A stretch of 64,000 bases of DNA, from the NCBI RefSeq assembly GCF_013366925.1, contig NZ_JAALDK010000001.1:3837165-3901164 (forward strand), in the 5' to 3' direction. Shown here in pieces: positions 46,999-56,529 of this stretch (position 1 is its first letter; each line of letters begins with the position of its first letter). The notes beneath the pieces were generated by a model. That model ran no database searches and was not told the origin of the DNA. It saw nothing but the letters and a program-made list of their open reading frames with translations. The translations under genes were made by a program, and so were the position numbers. Source of the DNA: Paraburkholderia youngii. GTDB taxonomy: Bacteria; Pseudomonadota; Gammaproteobacteria; Burkholderiales; Burkholderiaceae.

Positions 46999-47068
46999 TG
47001 AAGCTCTCCTTGATACGCCCGCGACCGGCGAGTCGGCGCAATGCCGTGGGCGTTTGCGAATCCGCCGG

Positions 47069-47132
47069 GCGGCGTAACCGCTGGGCGGCATATCCGCTGA
47101 GCGGCATATCCGCTGAGCGGCATATCCGCTGA
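47069..47132. repeat. 16-bp tandem repeat, four units, in the binding-protein/permease gap
   Basis: Three exact copies of GCGGCATATCCGCTGA (47085, 47101, 47117) follow one degenerate copy (47069). Each unit contains GCGG-N5-CCGC, so the array can fold into serial hairpins or bind a repeating protein. It lies in the 239-bp gap between the binding-protein stop and the permease start, a place where stem-loops often protect the upstream message. Confidence 0.85.
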
Positions 47133-47237
47133 GCGGGCGAGTGCCGGCAAGACGCAATGCGTCCCGCCGGTCACTCCTTTTCAACCTTGCCGCCGGCGCG
47201 GCGGCTTGATCGCGCGATGCGATGCGATGCCGCGCGT

Positions 47238-48284
47238 TCAGCGGTACTGACCCGCGTACTTCAGCACCTTGTCGACATTTTCTTTGGTGATGAAGCCCGG
47301 ACCCGAGCCGATATTGCGCGGCCCGTACGACGGAGCGAGCCCATAGGTTGCGAGACGCTCCTTGAATTTCGGATTCGCCTGCAGGACCTCGCGGATCTTC
47401 ACGGGATCGGTGGTGTTGTTCTTCTTCGCGATCGCCAGCACGGCGACCGGGATATAGCCCTGCAAGTACGGTTGCTGGTCGATCGCGAACTGGATCGTGC
47501 CGTCCTGGATGCCCTTTGCGATGTCGCTATCGAAGTCGAAGGTCGCGAACCAGATCTTGCCGGCGACGCCCATCTGCTGCAGCGCCTTCAAGGTCGGGTC
47601 GGCCGATAGCGGACCGAGCGTCAGCACCGCCTGGGTATCCGGATGATTGCGCAGGAACGCGCTGACTTTCGACTGCACGCCGGTCGGGTCCTGGCCCACG
47701 TCGAGCGTCGAGGTCTTGAAGTTGGCGCCGATCGCTTCGGCGAAACCGCGGCAGCGTTCGAACGAGGCCGGGTTCGTCGCGTAGTGGTTCACGCACAGGA
47801 ACGACTTGATGCCGGCGGCTTTGGCCTTTTCGCCGGCGGCTTTGCCGGCCGCGAACTCGGGCTGGCCGACGTGCATGATCGCGCCGAGCTTCGCGCTTTG
47901 CTCCTCGGTGCCCGAATTGATCGTGACGAGCGGAATGTGTTTCTCGGTGACCTTCCCGATCGAACTTTTCAGCACGTCGAAATCGGCGATCGATACGATC
48001 ACGCCGTCGTAATTGCGCGCGGCCGCCTGTTCGACGAGACGCGCCATGTCGGCGATGTCGCCGTTCGGCGGGTTGCGGTAGTCGGTCTGAACGTTGAAGT
48101 CTTCGTCGGCCTGCTTGATCGCGTTCTTGATCGTGTTCCACCACGAGTCCGAATCCGGCGCGTGGCTGATCAGCACGAAGTGAGCGTCCGCCGCGCGGGC
48201 GGCCGAGGCCGCGCCGAATCCCGTCGCCAACGTCAACGCCGTCACCAGAATCCTGAGCGTTGCCTTGCCTCTGCAAAGTCTCAT
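47238..48284 (-). CDS. sugar ABC transporter substrate-binding protein (inositol type)
   Basis: A 348-residue periplasmic binding protein of the ribose-type class. Signal peptide RILVTALTLATGFGAASAARA is cleaved near ARAAD. Blocks are DSDSWWNTIKNAIKQA, GVIVSIADFDVLKSS, and LTLGPLSADPTLKAL. GGTGGAGA precedes the ATG. It heads the leftward inositol transcript and is divergent from the RpiR regulator; a substrate of inositol type is inferred from context. Confidence 0.92.
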   Translation of the reverse strand: MRLCRGKATLRILVTALTLATGFGAASAARAADAHFVLISHAPDSDSWWNTIKNAIKQADEDFNVQTDYRNPPNGDIADMARLVEQAAARNYDGVIVSIADFDVLKSSIGKVTEKHIPLVTINSGTEEQSAKLGAIMHVGQPEFAAGKAAGEKAKAAGIKSFLCVNHYATNPASFERCRGFAEAIGANFKTSTLDVGQDPTGVQSKVSAFLRNHPDTQAVLTLGPLSADPTLKALQQMGVAGKIWFATFDFDSDIAKGIQDGTIQFAIDQQPYLQGYIPVAVLAIAKKNNTTDPVKIREVLQANPKFKERLATYGLAPSYGPRNIGSGPGFITKENVDKVLKYAGQYR

Positions 48285-48445
48285 TGTCTCCACCTTTCTC
48301 GGTCTGTCGTTCGTTATTGAGGGAGCGCCTGGCGGGTGGCTTGCCATTCCGATGACCCACACAACGAGGTCGAAGCGCCATCGCTCACGACCAAGAGTAG
48401 GTCATCTTCCGAGGCCTTGCAAAGAAAATTTCATGACAAATAAAA

Positions 48446-48463
48446 ATGGAAAATACGTTCCAT
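48446..48463. promoter_or_regulatory. IolR-type operator in the divergent promoter
   Basis: ATGGAA-AATACG-TTCCAT is a perfect inverted repeat. Its core GGAA-N6-TTCC is the motif described for the RpiR-type inositol regulator IolR of Sinorhizobium. A -10-like TATACT lies at 48481-48486, so the site covers the -35 region of the regulator's own promoter. The leftward transporter promoter should lie on its other side. Confidence 0.65.
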
Positions 48464-48560
48464 TTGACGGGGCGGCCGCCTATACTCGGCAACGTCGGAT
48501 GCATGTTGCGGCGGGCCGCGGGCGCGTCTGTCGCATTGCAGGAAACCCCGAGAGGCAGTC

Positions 48561-49445
48561 ATGGCGGAACAGATCACCGAAGAAGCGTTGCCGAGCGTCG
48601 ACGAATTGATGCAGCGCATCGCGGATATCTACGAGTCGCTGCCGCGGCAGTTGAAGAGCGTGGCGACGTATATCGAGCAGCATCGCTCGAGCGTGATGAT
48701 GGATCGCACCAGCGATATCGCCGCGAGTTGCGGCGTGCACCCGTCGGCGGTCGTGCGCTTTGCGCAGCGGTTCGGCTTTTCCGGGTTTTCGGATCTGCAG
48801 GCGGTGTTTCGTCAGGCGTATACGGGGCAGGGCGTGTCGTCGTCGAGCTATCAGCAGCGCATCCGCAAGCTGATCGACGAGAAGCCCGGCACGCTGTCGG
48901 GCGGCGCGGTCGCGCGCGAGTTCATCGCCGCGTCGCGCGGCGGCCTCGAAGAACTCGAAGCGGGTCTCGACGACAAGCAGTTCGACGCCGCCGTGAAGAT
49001 GCTGCAGCAGGCCGACAACATCTACGTGATCGGCGTGCGGCGCTCGTTTCCGGTCGCGAGTTATATCGTCTATGCGTTGCAGCACACGCACAAGCGCGTG
49101 CATCTGGTGTCCGGCTTCGGCGGCATGTATCGCGAGCAGATTCGCAGTGTCAGGAAGGGCGACGTGGTGATTGCGATCAGCTTTGCGCCGTACGGCAAGG
49201 AGACGCAGTACTGTCTGCGCGTCGCGCATCATCATCAGGCGAAGACGCTCGTCATCACGGATAGCCAGCTATCGCCGCTCGCGCGCTACGCGAGCACGCA
49301 ACTCTACGTGAAAGAGGGCAGCGCGTTCGCGTTCCGCTCGCTGACCAGCACGATCTGCCTGTGCCAGGCGCTCTTCATCGCGCTCGCGTACAAGCTCGAA
49401 CTGAACGTTGAAGAATCCAACGACACTGGAGGCTACGATGACTGA
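48561..49445 (+). CDS. iolR: RpiR/MurR-family regulator of inositol genes
   Basis: A 294-residue protein. The N-terminal HTH_6 domain is at about residues 12-85 (RTSDIAASCGVHPSAVVRFAQRFGF). The C-terminal SIS sugar-isomerase-like domain is at about 135-265 (IYVIGVRRSFPVASYI, FAPYGKETQYCLR). The SIS domain should sense a phosphorylated inositol breakdown product. It is divergent from the transporter operon, has the GGAA-N6-TTCC site upstream, and overlaps the next gene by 8 bases. The name follows that context. Confidence 0.9.
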   Translation: MAEQITEEALPSVDELMQRIADIYESLPRQLKSVATYIEQHRSSVMMDRTSDIAASCGVHPSAVVRFAQRFGFSGFSDLQAVFRQAYTGQGVSSSSYQQRIRKLIDEKPGTLSGGAVAREFIAASRGGLEELEAGLDDKQFDAAVKMLQQADNIYVIGVRRSFPVASYIVYALQHTHKRVHLVSGFGGMYREQIRSVRKGDVVIAISFAPYGKETQYCLRVAHHHQAKTLVITDSQLSPLARYASTQLYVKEGSAFAFRSLTSTICLCQALFIALAYKLELNVEESNDTGGYDD

Positions 49446-50454
49446 CGCGGTAAGCACGATCGACGTCGCGGTATTCGGCGCGGGACGCATCGGCAAGATC
49501 CATGCGGCGAATCTCGCGCGGCAGCCCGGCGTGCGGCTCAAATACGTGGTCGACGTGAATCGCCAAGCGGCCGCCGCGCTCGCCTCGCAGCATGGCGCGC
49601 AGGTCGCGGATATCGACGGCGCGATCGGCGACGCTTCGATTGGCGCGACCGTGATCTGTTCGAGCACCGACACGCATGCGGACCTGATCGTCAAATCGGC
49701 CGCGCAGAACAAGCACGTGTTCTGCGAGAAGCCGGTCGATCTCACGATGGAGCGCGCGCGGATGTGCGCAGAAGCCGTGGAGCGCGCGGGCGTGGTGTGC
49801 ATGATCGGGTTTCAGCGGCGCTTCGATCCGACGTTTGCCGCATTGAAAGCGCGTCTGGACGCGGGCGAGATCGGCACACCCGAGATGCTCGTCGTGACGA
49901 GCCGCGACCCCGGCGCGCCGCCGGTCGACTACATCCGGCGCTCCGGCGGCATCTTCAAGGACATGCTGATTCACGACTTCGACATCTGCCGGTGGATTCT
50001 CGACGATGAAGCCGACACGCTGCACGCCACCGGCAGTTGCCTCACCGACCCCGCGATCGCCGACGCGGGCGACATCGATTCGACCGCGGTGACGATCCGC
50101 ACGAAGCGCGGCCGCCTGTGCCAGATCAACACCACGCGGCGCGCCGCGTACGGCTACGACCAGCGCTTCGAAGTGCTCGGCAGCACCGGCATGCTGCAAG
50201 CGGGCAACATACGGCCGACCGAAGTCACCGCGTACTCGGAAACGAAGGTATCCACCGACGTGCCCGAGGCGTTCTTTCTCGAACGCTATCGCGCGGCGTA
50301 CGCGCTCGAAATCGCGCATTTCTTCGACGCGGTCACGCACGGGAAGCCGGTGCGCACGACCGTCGCCGATGGCCTGAAAGCGCTCGAACTCGCGGAAGCC
50401 GCGACGCGTTCATGGCGCGAGGGCCGCGCGGTCAAACTCGGCGAGGCCGCGTGA
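49438..50454 (+). CDS. iolG: inositol 2-dehydrogenase (Gfo/Idh/MocA)
   Basis: A 338-residue NAD-dependent dehydrogenase. GAGRIGKIHAANLA is the Rossmann motif. The EKP motif (FCEKPVDLTM) holds the catalytic lysine and MLIHDFDICRW the catalytic Asp/His. It should oxidise myo-inositol to 2-keto-myo-inositol, the first step before IolE. GGAGG lies five bases upstream of the chosen ATG, inside the end of iolR, so the genes are coupled. Confidence 0.92.
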   Translation: MTDAVSTIDVAVFGAGRIGKIHAANLARQPGVRLKYVVDVNRQAAAALASQHGAQVADIDGAIGDASIGATVICSSTDTHADLIVKSAAQNKHVFCEKPVDLTMERARMCAEAVERAGVVCMIGFQRRFDPTFAALKARLDAGEIGTPEMLVVTSRDPGAPPVDYIRRSGGIFKDMLIHDFDICRWILDDEADTLHATGSCLTDPAIADAGDIDSTAVTIRTKRGRLCQINTTRRAAYGYDQRFEVLGSTGMLQAGNIRPTEVTAYSETKVSTDVPEAFFLERYRAAYALEIAHFFDAVTHGKPVRTTVADGLKALELAEAATRSWREGRAVKLGEAA

Positions 50455-51500
50455 TGAAGCCCGCCACGGAGCGCTTGCGGATCGGCGTGGTGGGCCTTGG
50501 GCGGCTTGGCAAGCGGCATGCGGAGAATCTCGCGTATCGCGTGCCGGGTGCGACGCTCGCGGCCGCGTGCAGTCCGCTCGAAGAGGAACTCGCGTGGGCG
50601 CGCGATGCGCTACCCGAGCCGCGTCTTTACGCCGATTACGCGGACCTGCTCGCCGATCCGCAGATCGACGCGGTATGGCTCGTTACACCGTCGTCGCTGC
50701 ACGCGCAGCAGATCGTCGACGCATTGCGCGCCGGCAAGCACGTGTTCTGCGAAAAGCCGCTGTCGCTCGATGTCGCCGAATGCGAGCGCGTGCTGGCCGA
50801 AGCGGCGCGCTATCCGCATCTGCAAGCGACGATCGGCTTCATGCGCCGCTTCGATCCGAGCTACCGCGACGCGTTCGATAAAATCGCCGCCGGCCAGATC
50901 GGCCGGCCGTTCCTCGTGCGTTCGCAGACCACCGATAAAAACGACAACGACGGTTTCTTCGTGCGCTTCGCGGCCACCTCGGGCGGCATCTTTCTCGACT
51001 GCACGGTGCACGACATCGACGTCGCCCGCTGGCTGCTCGGCAAGCCGCGGGCGACGCGCGTGTTCGCGGCGGGCACGATTGCGTTGCACGAGGGGCTGCG
51101 CGAATTCGGCGACGTCGACAACGGCGTTGCGATCTGCGAATTCGAGGGCGGCAAGCTCGCGATGTTCTACGCGTCGCGCACGCAGGCGCACGGCAACGAT
51201 ACGCATAGCGAAGTGATCGGCACCGCGGGCGCATTGACGATCGGCCGCAATCCGCGCGCGAACCGCGTCGAGATTTATGACGCGACCGGCATCCGCAACG
51301 AATGCACGCCCAACTTTTTCGACCGCTTCGAGGACGCGTTTCTGCACGAGGCACGCGCGTTCGTCGCATCGGTGCAAAAAGGGCCGGGGAACGGTGATGC
51401 GGCACGGAGTGGCGCGACGCTCGCCGATGCGCTCGAAGCGACGCGTATCGGCGTCGCGCTGCGCGAGTCGCTGCAAAGCGGCGGGGCGGTGACGCTGTAG
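50454..51500 (+). CDS. second Gfo/Idh/MocA dehydrogenase
   Basis: A 348-residue paralogue of the preceding enzyme. VVGLGRLGKRHAENLA is the nucleotide motif, then FCEKPLSLDVAECE and CTVHDIDVARW. It may act on scyllo-inositol or another isomer, so the pair could widen the substrate range. The ATG overlaps the preceding stop (TGATG). Confidence 0.9.
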   Translation: MKPATERLRIGVVGLGRLGKRHAENLAYRVPGATLAAACSPLEEELAWARDALPEPRLYADYADLLADPQIDAVWLVTPSSLHAQQIVDALRAGKHVFCEKPLSLDVAECERVLAEAARYPHLQATIGFMRRFDPSYRDAFDKIAAGQIGRPFLVRSQTTDKNDNDGFFVRFAATSGGIFLDCTVHDIDVARWLLGKPRATRVFAAGTIALHEGLREFGDVDNGVAICEFEGGKLAMFYASRTQAHGNDTHSEVIGTAGALTIGRNPRANRVEIYDATGIRNECTPNFFDRFEDAFLHEARAFVASVQKGPGNGDAARSGATLADALEATRIGVALRESLQSGGAVTL

Positions 51501-51594
51501 CGGTGTGCTGCCCGGCGCCGCCGCGCCGCCTGCTGTAGAATTTGACCCTCTGTCCGGCGTCGTCAGCGACGCCTCGTCCCGAAGGTCATCGTCG

Positions 51595-51828
51595 ATGCAA
51601 ATTCAGATTCACAAGGAAGTCGATGCGCGCGGGCTCATGTGCCCGCTGCCCATCCTGCGCGCCAAAAAAGCGCTCGCCGACATGGAAAGCGGCCAGATTC
51701 TCAAGGTGCTCGCCACCGATCCGGGCTCGCAGCGCGATTTCGCCGCGTTCGCGAAGCAGACCGGCAACGAGATCGTCGAAAGCTCGGCGCACGACAAGGT
51801 ATTTACGTTTCTGATGCGGCGCCGCTGA
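51595..51828 (+). CDS. TusA-type sulfurtransferase
   Basis: A 77-residue SirA/TusA fold protein. The sulfur-carrying cysteine is in ARGLMCPLPILRAKKAL at about residue 15. It relays sulfur for tRNA thiolation or other sulfur pathways. I chose the ATG at 51595, where homology begins. It has no functional link with the inositol genes before it. Confidence 0.9.
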   Translation: MQIQIHKEVDARGLMCPLPILRAKKALADMESGQILKVLATDPGSQRDFAAFAKQTGNEIVESSAHDKVFTFLMRRR

Positions 51829-51864
51829 GCAGCATCCGGTAAAACTGTCCGTCCGATGTAAAAA

Positions 51865-51910
51865 AGAAAAAAAGGCGCTGTCCCCATTATTCGGGGTACA
51901 GCGCCTTCTT
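51865..51910 (-). terminator. rho-independent terminator between tusA and galU
   Basis: AAGGCGCTGT (51872-51881) and ACAGCGCCTT (51898-51907) pair perfectly and continue as CCC/GGG after one mismatch. On the minus strand a T-rich tail follows (TTTTTTTCTTTTT), so it ends galU. On the plus strand the tail CTTCGTTT may also end tusA. Confidence 0.85.
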
Positions 51911-51931
51911 CGTTTCAGCCTGACCTTGGCG

Positions 51932-52813
51932 TCAGCCTTCGAGCACCGGCGAGCGGGTACGCAGATACTCTTCGAAATCCGAGGCCACTTCCGGGTGACG
52001 CAGCGCGAACTCGACGGTCGCCTTCAGGTAGCCGAGCTTGCTGCCGCAGTCGAAACGCGTGCCGTGATACTTGTACGCGAGCACCTGTTCATCGGCGAGC
52101 AGCGACTGGATCGCGTCCGTCAGTTGCAATTCACCGCCCGCGCCCGGTTTGATCGAGCGCAGGTGATCGAAGATGCGCGGCTTCAGCACATATCGGCCGA
52201 CCACGCCGAGGTTCGACGGTGCCACGCTCGGCTCCGGCTTTTCGATGATGCCCGACATCTTGATGATCGAATCTTCCCATTCTTTGCCATCGACGATGCC
52301 GTACGACTTCGTGTCTTGCGGCGGGATCTCTTCGACGCCGATCACCGAGCTGTGATAGTGATCGAACACCTCGATCATCTGCGTCATCACGGGCGGCGTG
52401 CCGTACAACAGGTCGTCCGCGAGAATCACGGCAAACGGGTTGTCGCCGACCAGCTTCTCGGCGCACAGCACCGCGTGGCCGAGGCCCAGCGCTTCGGCCT
52501 GGCGCACGTAGAAGCAGTCGACGTGGCTCGGCTTGATGCTACGCACGAGTTCGAGCAGCTTGTCCTTGCCGCGTGCTTCGAGTTCGGCCTCTATCTCATA
52601 GGACTTGTCGAAATGGTCTTCGATCGCGCGCTTGCTGCGGCCCGTGACGAAGATCATTTCGGTGATGCCGGCCGCCATGGCCTCTTCGACCGCGTACTGA
52701 ATCAGCGGCTTGTCGACGATCGGCAACATCTCCTTCGGGCTAGCCTTCGTGGCGGGGAGGAACCGGGTGCCAAGACCTGCTACCGGAAAAACCGCCTTCG
52801 TAACTTTTAGCAT
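51932..52813 (-). CDS. galU: UTP-glucose-1-phosphate uridylyltransferase
   Basis: A 293-residue nucleotidyltransferase that makes UDP-glucose for surface polysaccharides. AVFPVAGLGTRFLPATKASPK is the nucleotide loop, IQYAVEEAMAAGI follows, and LADDLLYG carries the metal-binding aspartate. The length is normal. It lies downstream of valS on the same strand after a hairpin. Confidence 0.97.
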   Translation of the reverse strand: MLKVTKAVFPVAGLGTRFLPATKASPKEMLPIVDKPLIQYAVEEAMAAGITEMIFVTGRSKRAIEDHFDKSYEIEAELEARGKDKLLELVRSIKPSHVDCFYVRQAEALGLGHAVLCAEKLVGDNPFAVILADDLLYGTPPVMTQMIEVFDHYHSSVIGVEEIPPQDTKSYGIVDGKEWEDSIIKMSGIIEKPEPSVAPSNLGVVGRYVLKPRIFDHLRSIKPGAGGELQLTDAIQSLLADEQVLAYKYHGTRFDCGSKLGYLKATVEFALRHPEVASDFEEYLRTRSPVLEG

Positions 52814-52845
52814 GTGAATACCCTGAGTCCTCTGGTTAAATCCTT

Positions 52846-52868
52846 GCCCGCCGTTGAGGACGGCGGGC
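52846..52868 (-). other. hairpin between valS and galU
   Basis: GCCCGCCGT and ACGGCGGGC form a perfect 9-bp stem with a five-base loop just after the valS stop. No T run follows on the minus strand, so it may be a weak terminator or processing site between the two genes. Confidence 0.5.
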
Positions 52869-52875
52869 GCGTCGA

Positions 52876-55755
52876 TCAGGCCGGCAAGCGAGCCAGTTGG
52901 GCTTTCAGCTTGCCGACGGTGGCTTCGAAATCGGCCAGCCGCTTCTGCTCCTGTTCCACGACCGCCGCCGGCGCCTTCGCGACGAACGCCTGATTTTGCA
53001 GCTTACCGTTGCATTTCACGATTTCGGCGCTCAACCGCGTGATCTCCTTCGACAGACGTTCGCGTTCGACCGCCGCATCGATTTCGACCTTCAAAACGAG
53101 CTTGTCCGTTCCTACGATAGCAATTGGCGCGCCATCCGCCTGAGCATCGAGCGCGGCCTCGTCGGCGATGATCTGCACCTCGGACAGACGCGCAAGCGCC
53201 TGAGCATAAGGCGCGAACGTACGAAGACGCTCCGCGTTGCCGGTGGCGAGCAACGGCACCTTCACCGCTGGCGACAAATTCATTTCGCCGCGCAGATTCC
53301 GGCATGCATCGATCACCGCTTTGAGGTCGCTCGCCCACTGCTCGGCGTCTTCATCGAGCTTCGAAGGCTCCGCGATGGGGTACTGCTGCACCATGATGGA
53401 CGCCTCGCCCTCGGCCTTGCCTTCCGGGTAGCGTCCCGCGAGCGGCGCCACTTTCTGCCACAGCGCTTCGGTGATGAACGGGATCACCGGATGCGCGAGG
53501 CGCAGCACCGTTTCGAGCACACGCAAAAGCGTGCGACGCGTGGCACGCTGCTGGTTCGGCTGCCCCGTCTGGATCTGCACCTTGGCGAGCTCGACGTACC
53601 AGTCACAATATTCGTCCCAGACGAACTTGTATATGGCGTTGGCCACATTATCAAAACGATAGTCCGAAAAGCCCTTGGCGACTTCCGCTTCGACGCGCTG
53701 AAGCTGCGACACGATCCAGCGGTCGGCCTGCGAGAAATGCAACTGGCCTTCTGGCCCGCATTCGCCACATTGCGCCGGTTGGCCGAAACCGCAGTCATGG
53801 CCTTCGCAGTTCATCAGCACGAAGCGGGTGGCGTTCCACAGCTTGTTGCAGAAGTTGCGATAGCCTTCGCAGCGCGCAAGGTCGAAATTGACGTTGCGGC
53901 CGAGCGTGGCCATCGACGCCATCGTGAAGCGCAGCGCGTCGGTGCCGAACGCCGGAATGCCGTCCGGAAACTCCTTGCGGGTCTTCTTCTCGATCGACGC
54001 GGCCTGCTTCGGATTCATCAGGCCGGTGGTGCGTTTAGCGACGAGCGCGTCGAGGTCGATGCCATCGACGATGTCGATCGGGTCGAGCGTGTTGCCCTTG
54101 CTCTTCGACATCTTCTGGCCTTCGGCGTCGCGCACGAGGCCGTGCACGTAGACCGTGTCGAACGGCACTTTGCCCGTGAAGTGCGTGGTCATCATGACCA
54201 TGCGCGCGACCCAGAAGAAGATGATGTCGAAGCCGGTGACGAGCACCGACGACGGCATGAAGTGCTTCAGTTCTTCCGTTTCGTTCGGCCAGCCGAGCGA
54301 CGAGAACGGCACCAGAGCCGACGAGAACCACGTGTCGAGGACGTCTTCGTCGCGCTTCAACGCGCCCGAGTAACCGGCAGCGGTGGCCTTCGCGCGCGCA
54401 TCTTCTTCGGTCTTCGCGACGAACACTTCGCCGTTCTCGCCGTACCACGCCGGAATCTGATGCCCCCACCACAGCTGACGCGAGATGCACCAGTCCTGGA
54501 TGTTTTCGAGCCACTGGTAGTACGTGGTGGTCCAGTTCTCCGGCACGAATTTGATCTGGCCGTTGCGCACGACGTCGAGCGCGGTCTCGGCGATCGACTT
54601 GCCCGGATTGAACGTACCTTCGGGCGCCGGCTTGCTCATCGCGACGAACCACTGGTCGGTCAGCATCGGCTCGATCACGACGCCGGTGCGGTCGCCGCGC
54701 GGCACCATCAACTTGTGCGGCTTGACCGATTCGAGCGCGCCGAGCGCTTCGAGATCGGTGACCACCAGCTTGCGGGCTTCGAAACGGTCGAGGCCGCGGT
54801 ATTTTTCGGGCGCGTTGTCGTTGATCCTCGCATCGAGCGTGAGGATTTCGATCTGCGGCAGCTTGTGGCGCAGGCCGACCTGGTAGTCGTTGAAATCGTG
54901 CGCGGGCGTGACCTTGACGACGCCGGTGCCGAATTCGCGGTCGACGTAGTCGTCGGCGATGATCGGCACTTCGCGGTTCGACAGCGGCAGCGTGACGGTC
55001 TTGCCGATCAGGTGCGCGTAGCGCTCGTCTTCCGGGTGCACCATCACCGCGGTATCGCCGAGCATGGTTTCCGGACGGGTGGTGGCGACGGTCAGATGGC
55101 CCGAGCCGTCGGTCAGCGGATAGTGGATGTGCCACAGGTGGCCGTTTTCTTCCTCGCTGACCACTTCGAGGTCGGATACGGCGGTGAGCAGCACAGGATC
55201 CCAGTTCACGAGGCGCTTGCCGCGATAAATCAGGCCCTGTTCATACAGACGCACGAACACGTCGCGCACGGCGGCCGACATCTTGTCGTCCATCGTGAAG
55301 TATTCGCGCGACCAGTCGATCGACGCACCGAGACGACGCACCTGATTCGTGATGGTCGAGCCGGACTGCTGCTTCCACTCCCACACGCGTTCGACGAATT
55401 TTTCACGGCCGAGGTCGTGGCGCGACACGCCTTGTGCGTCGAGCTGACGTTCGACGACGATCTGCGTGGCGATGCCCGCGTGGTCGGTACCCGGCACCCA
55501 CAGCGTGTTTTCGCCGAGCATGCGGTGATAGCGGGTGAGACCGTCCATGATGGTCTGGTTGAACGCGTGGCCCATGTGCAGCGTGCCCGTGACGTTCGGC
55601 GGCGGCAGCTGGATCGAGAAATCCTTGCGGTTCGCGTCGAAGGAGGGCGCGGCGTAGGCGCGCTTTTCCCATTCAGGGCCCCAGTGGGCTTCGATGGTGT
55701 GGGGTTCGAAGCTTTTTGCAAGCGTCGAGGTCGGGTCGCTCGGGGTGTCGCTCAT
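52876..55755 (-). CDS. valS: valyl-tRNA synthetase
   Basis: A 959-residue class I synthetase. HIGH motif: [19 protein letters not shown] motif: [14 protein letters not shown]. The editing domain ([19 protein letters not shown]) and the C-terminal tRNA-binding coiled coil (last 70 residues) are complete. A cysteine-rich [13 protein letters not shown] insert after the catalytic core may bind zinc, as seen in betaproteobacterial ValS. Confidence 0.97.
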   Translation of the reverse strand: MSDTPSDPTSTLAKSFEPHTIEAHWGPEWEKRAYAAPSFDANRKDFSIQLPPPNVTGTLHMGHAFNQTIMDGLTRYHRMLGENTLWVPGTDHAGIATQIVVERQLDAQGVSRHDLGREKFVERVWEWKQQSGSTITNQVRRLGASIDWSREYFTMDDKMSAAVRDVFVRLYEQGLIYRGKRLVNWDPVLLTAVSDLEVVSEEENGHLWHIHYPLTDGSGHLTVATTRPETMLGDTAVMVHPEDERYAHLIGKTVTLPLSNREVPIIADDYVDREFGTGVVKVTPAHDFNDYQVGLRHKLPQIEILTLDARINDNAPEKYRGLDRFEARKLVVTDLEALGALESVKPHKLMVPRGDRTGVVIEPMLTDQWFVAMSKPAPEGTFNPGKSIAETALDVVRNGQIKFVPENWTTTYYQWLENIQDWCISRQLWWGHQIPAWYGENGEVFVAKTEEDARAKATAAGYSGALKRDEDVLDTWFSSALVPFSSLGWPNETEELKHFMPSSVLVTGFDIIFFWVARMVMMTTHFTGKVPFDTVYVHGLVRDAEGQKMSKSKGNTLDPIDIVDGIDLDALVAKRTTGLMNPKQAASIEKKTRKEFPDGIPAFGTDALRFTMASMATLGRNVNFDLARCEGYRNFCNKLWNATRFVLMNCEGHDCGFGQPAQCGECGPEGQLHFSQADRWIVSQLQRVEAEVAKGFSDYRFDNVANAIYKFVWDEYCDWYVELAKVQIQTGQPNQQRATRRTLLRVLETVLRLAHPVIPFITEALWQKVAPLAGRYPEGKAEGEASIMVQQYPIAEPSKLDEDAEQWASDLKAVIDACRNLRGEMNLSPAVKVPLLATGNAERLRTFAPYAQALARLSEVQIIADEAALDAQADGAPIAIVGTDKLVLKVEIDAAVERERLSKEITRLSAEIVKCNGKLQNQAFVAKAPAAVVEQEQKRLADFEATVGKLKAQLARLPA

Positions 55756-56529
55756 GTTTCTGGTTAAAAGGCTGGATTTTGGAGGCGGAGAATGGTTGAT
55801 TATAGCTGGCGAGCACTTTTTGCCTGCCGGCGGGTTGGTTTGTCGTTGTTCTGGCTTCTTTGGCCTTTCCTTGTTGTGTTATCGGTCTATTAGCGTTGCC
55901 CCTGTGCGGGGCGGCACCTACTTTCCTTGCTGCTGCAAAGAAAGTAGGCAAAGAAGACAGCTCAAACCGCTAACTCTTAAGCGGGTCCCTCGGTCCGCGT
56001 GCGGTAGTGGTGCATCTGGAATCCGTGCTCCCGCACATTCCGCGTTCGTGACACGGCAGTCATTCTTCCGGCGGCGCTCCGCGCGCCGAATCCCCGCTCC
56101 AAAACCCCTCGTTGTTTCGGCGCCTCGCCGAGGCGCAGCCGAGGGCTCCCCGCTGCGCGGGCAAACCCGCCGGTTTCCCCGGCTGACCCGTCCGCGACGC
56201 ACGTAGTGCGGAGTGGGAGGAATGATGGCTTTGTCACTGCCGGGGAATGTGCGGGGGCACGGATTCCAGATGCACCACTACCCCTGCCAAGCCAGGGGAC
56301 CCCGCTTATGAGCTGGCGGTTTGAGCTGTCTTCTTTGCCTACTTTCTTTGCAGCAGGAAGAGAAGCGGCATATCATGTGCTCACGGGTGCCCACGCGATC
56401 ACGCCGCAAAGCCTTGATGCATCAGGGTTTTGATAGAATATCTGCTTTGGTCTGTGTGCATCCCTGCGACTCGCTGTGCAAATTAGCACGGGGGTAGGAA
56501 CGGGGGTAGCGCGACCGATGGAGATCCCC
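55756..56529. other. 774-bp intergenic region with the inverted repeat and the integrase leader
   Basis: Only the long inverted repeat described at 55923-56360 and the leader of the integrase gene are recognisable. No gene or tRNA is visible between valS and the integrase. The left attachment site of the downstream element should lie between about 56360 and 56530. Confidence 0.5.
55923..56360. repeat. long imperfect inverted repeat
   Basis: A 41-base outer arm (55930-55970, CTGCTGCAAAG to CAAACCGC) is exactly inverted at 56316-56356. A second block (56003-56041, starting GGTAGTGGTGCATCTGGAAT) is inverted at 56244-56282 with one mismatch. Similarity continues weakly inside both. The whole 440 bp is therefore one palindromic element with a GC-rich centre. 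Confidence 0.85.

Noticed and set aside
47069..47132. Short tandem repeats as a CRISPR array
   Set aside because: The 16-bp units are directly adjacent without spacers.
48464..48486. TTGACG and TATACT as a promoter pair for iolR
   Set aside because: The spacer would be only 11 bases. TATACT remains a good -10 box, but the -35 must lie further upstream, over the operator.
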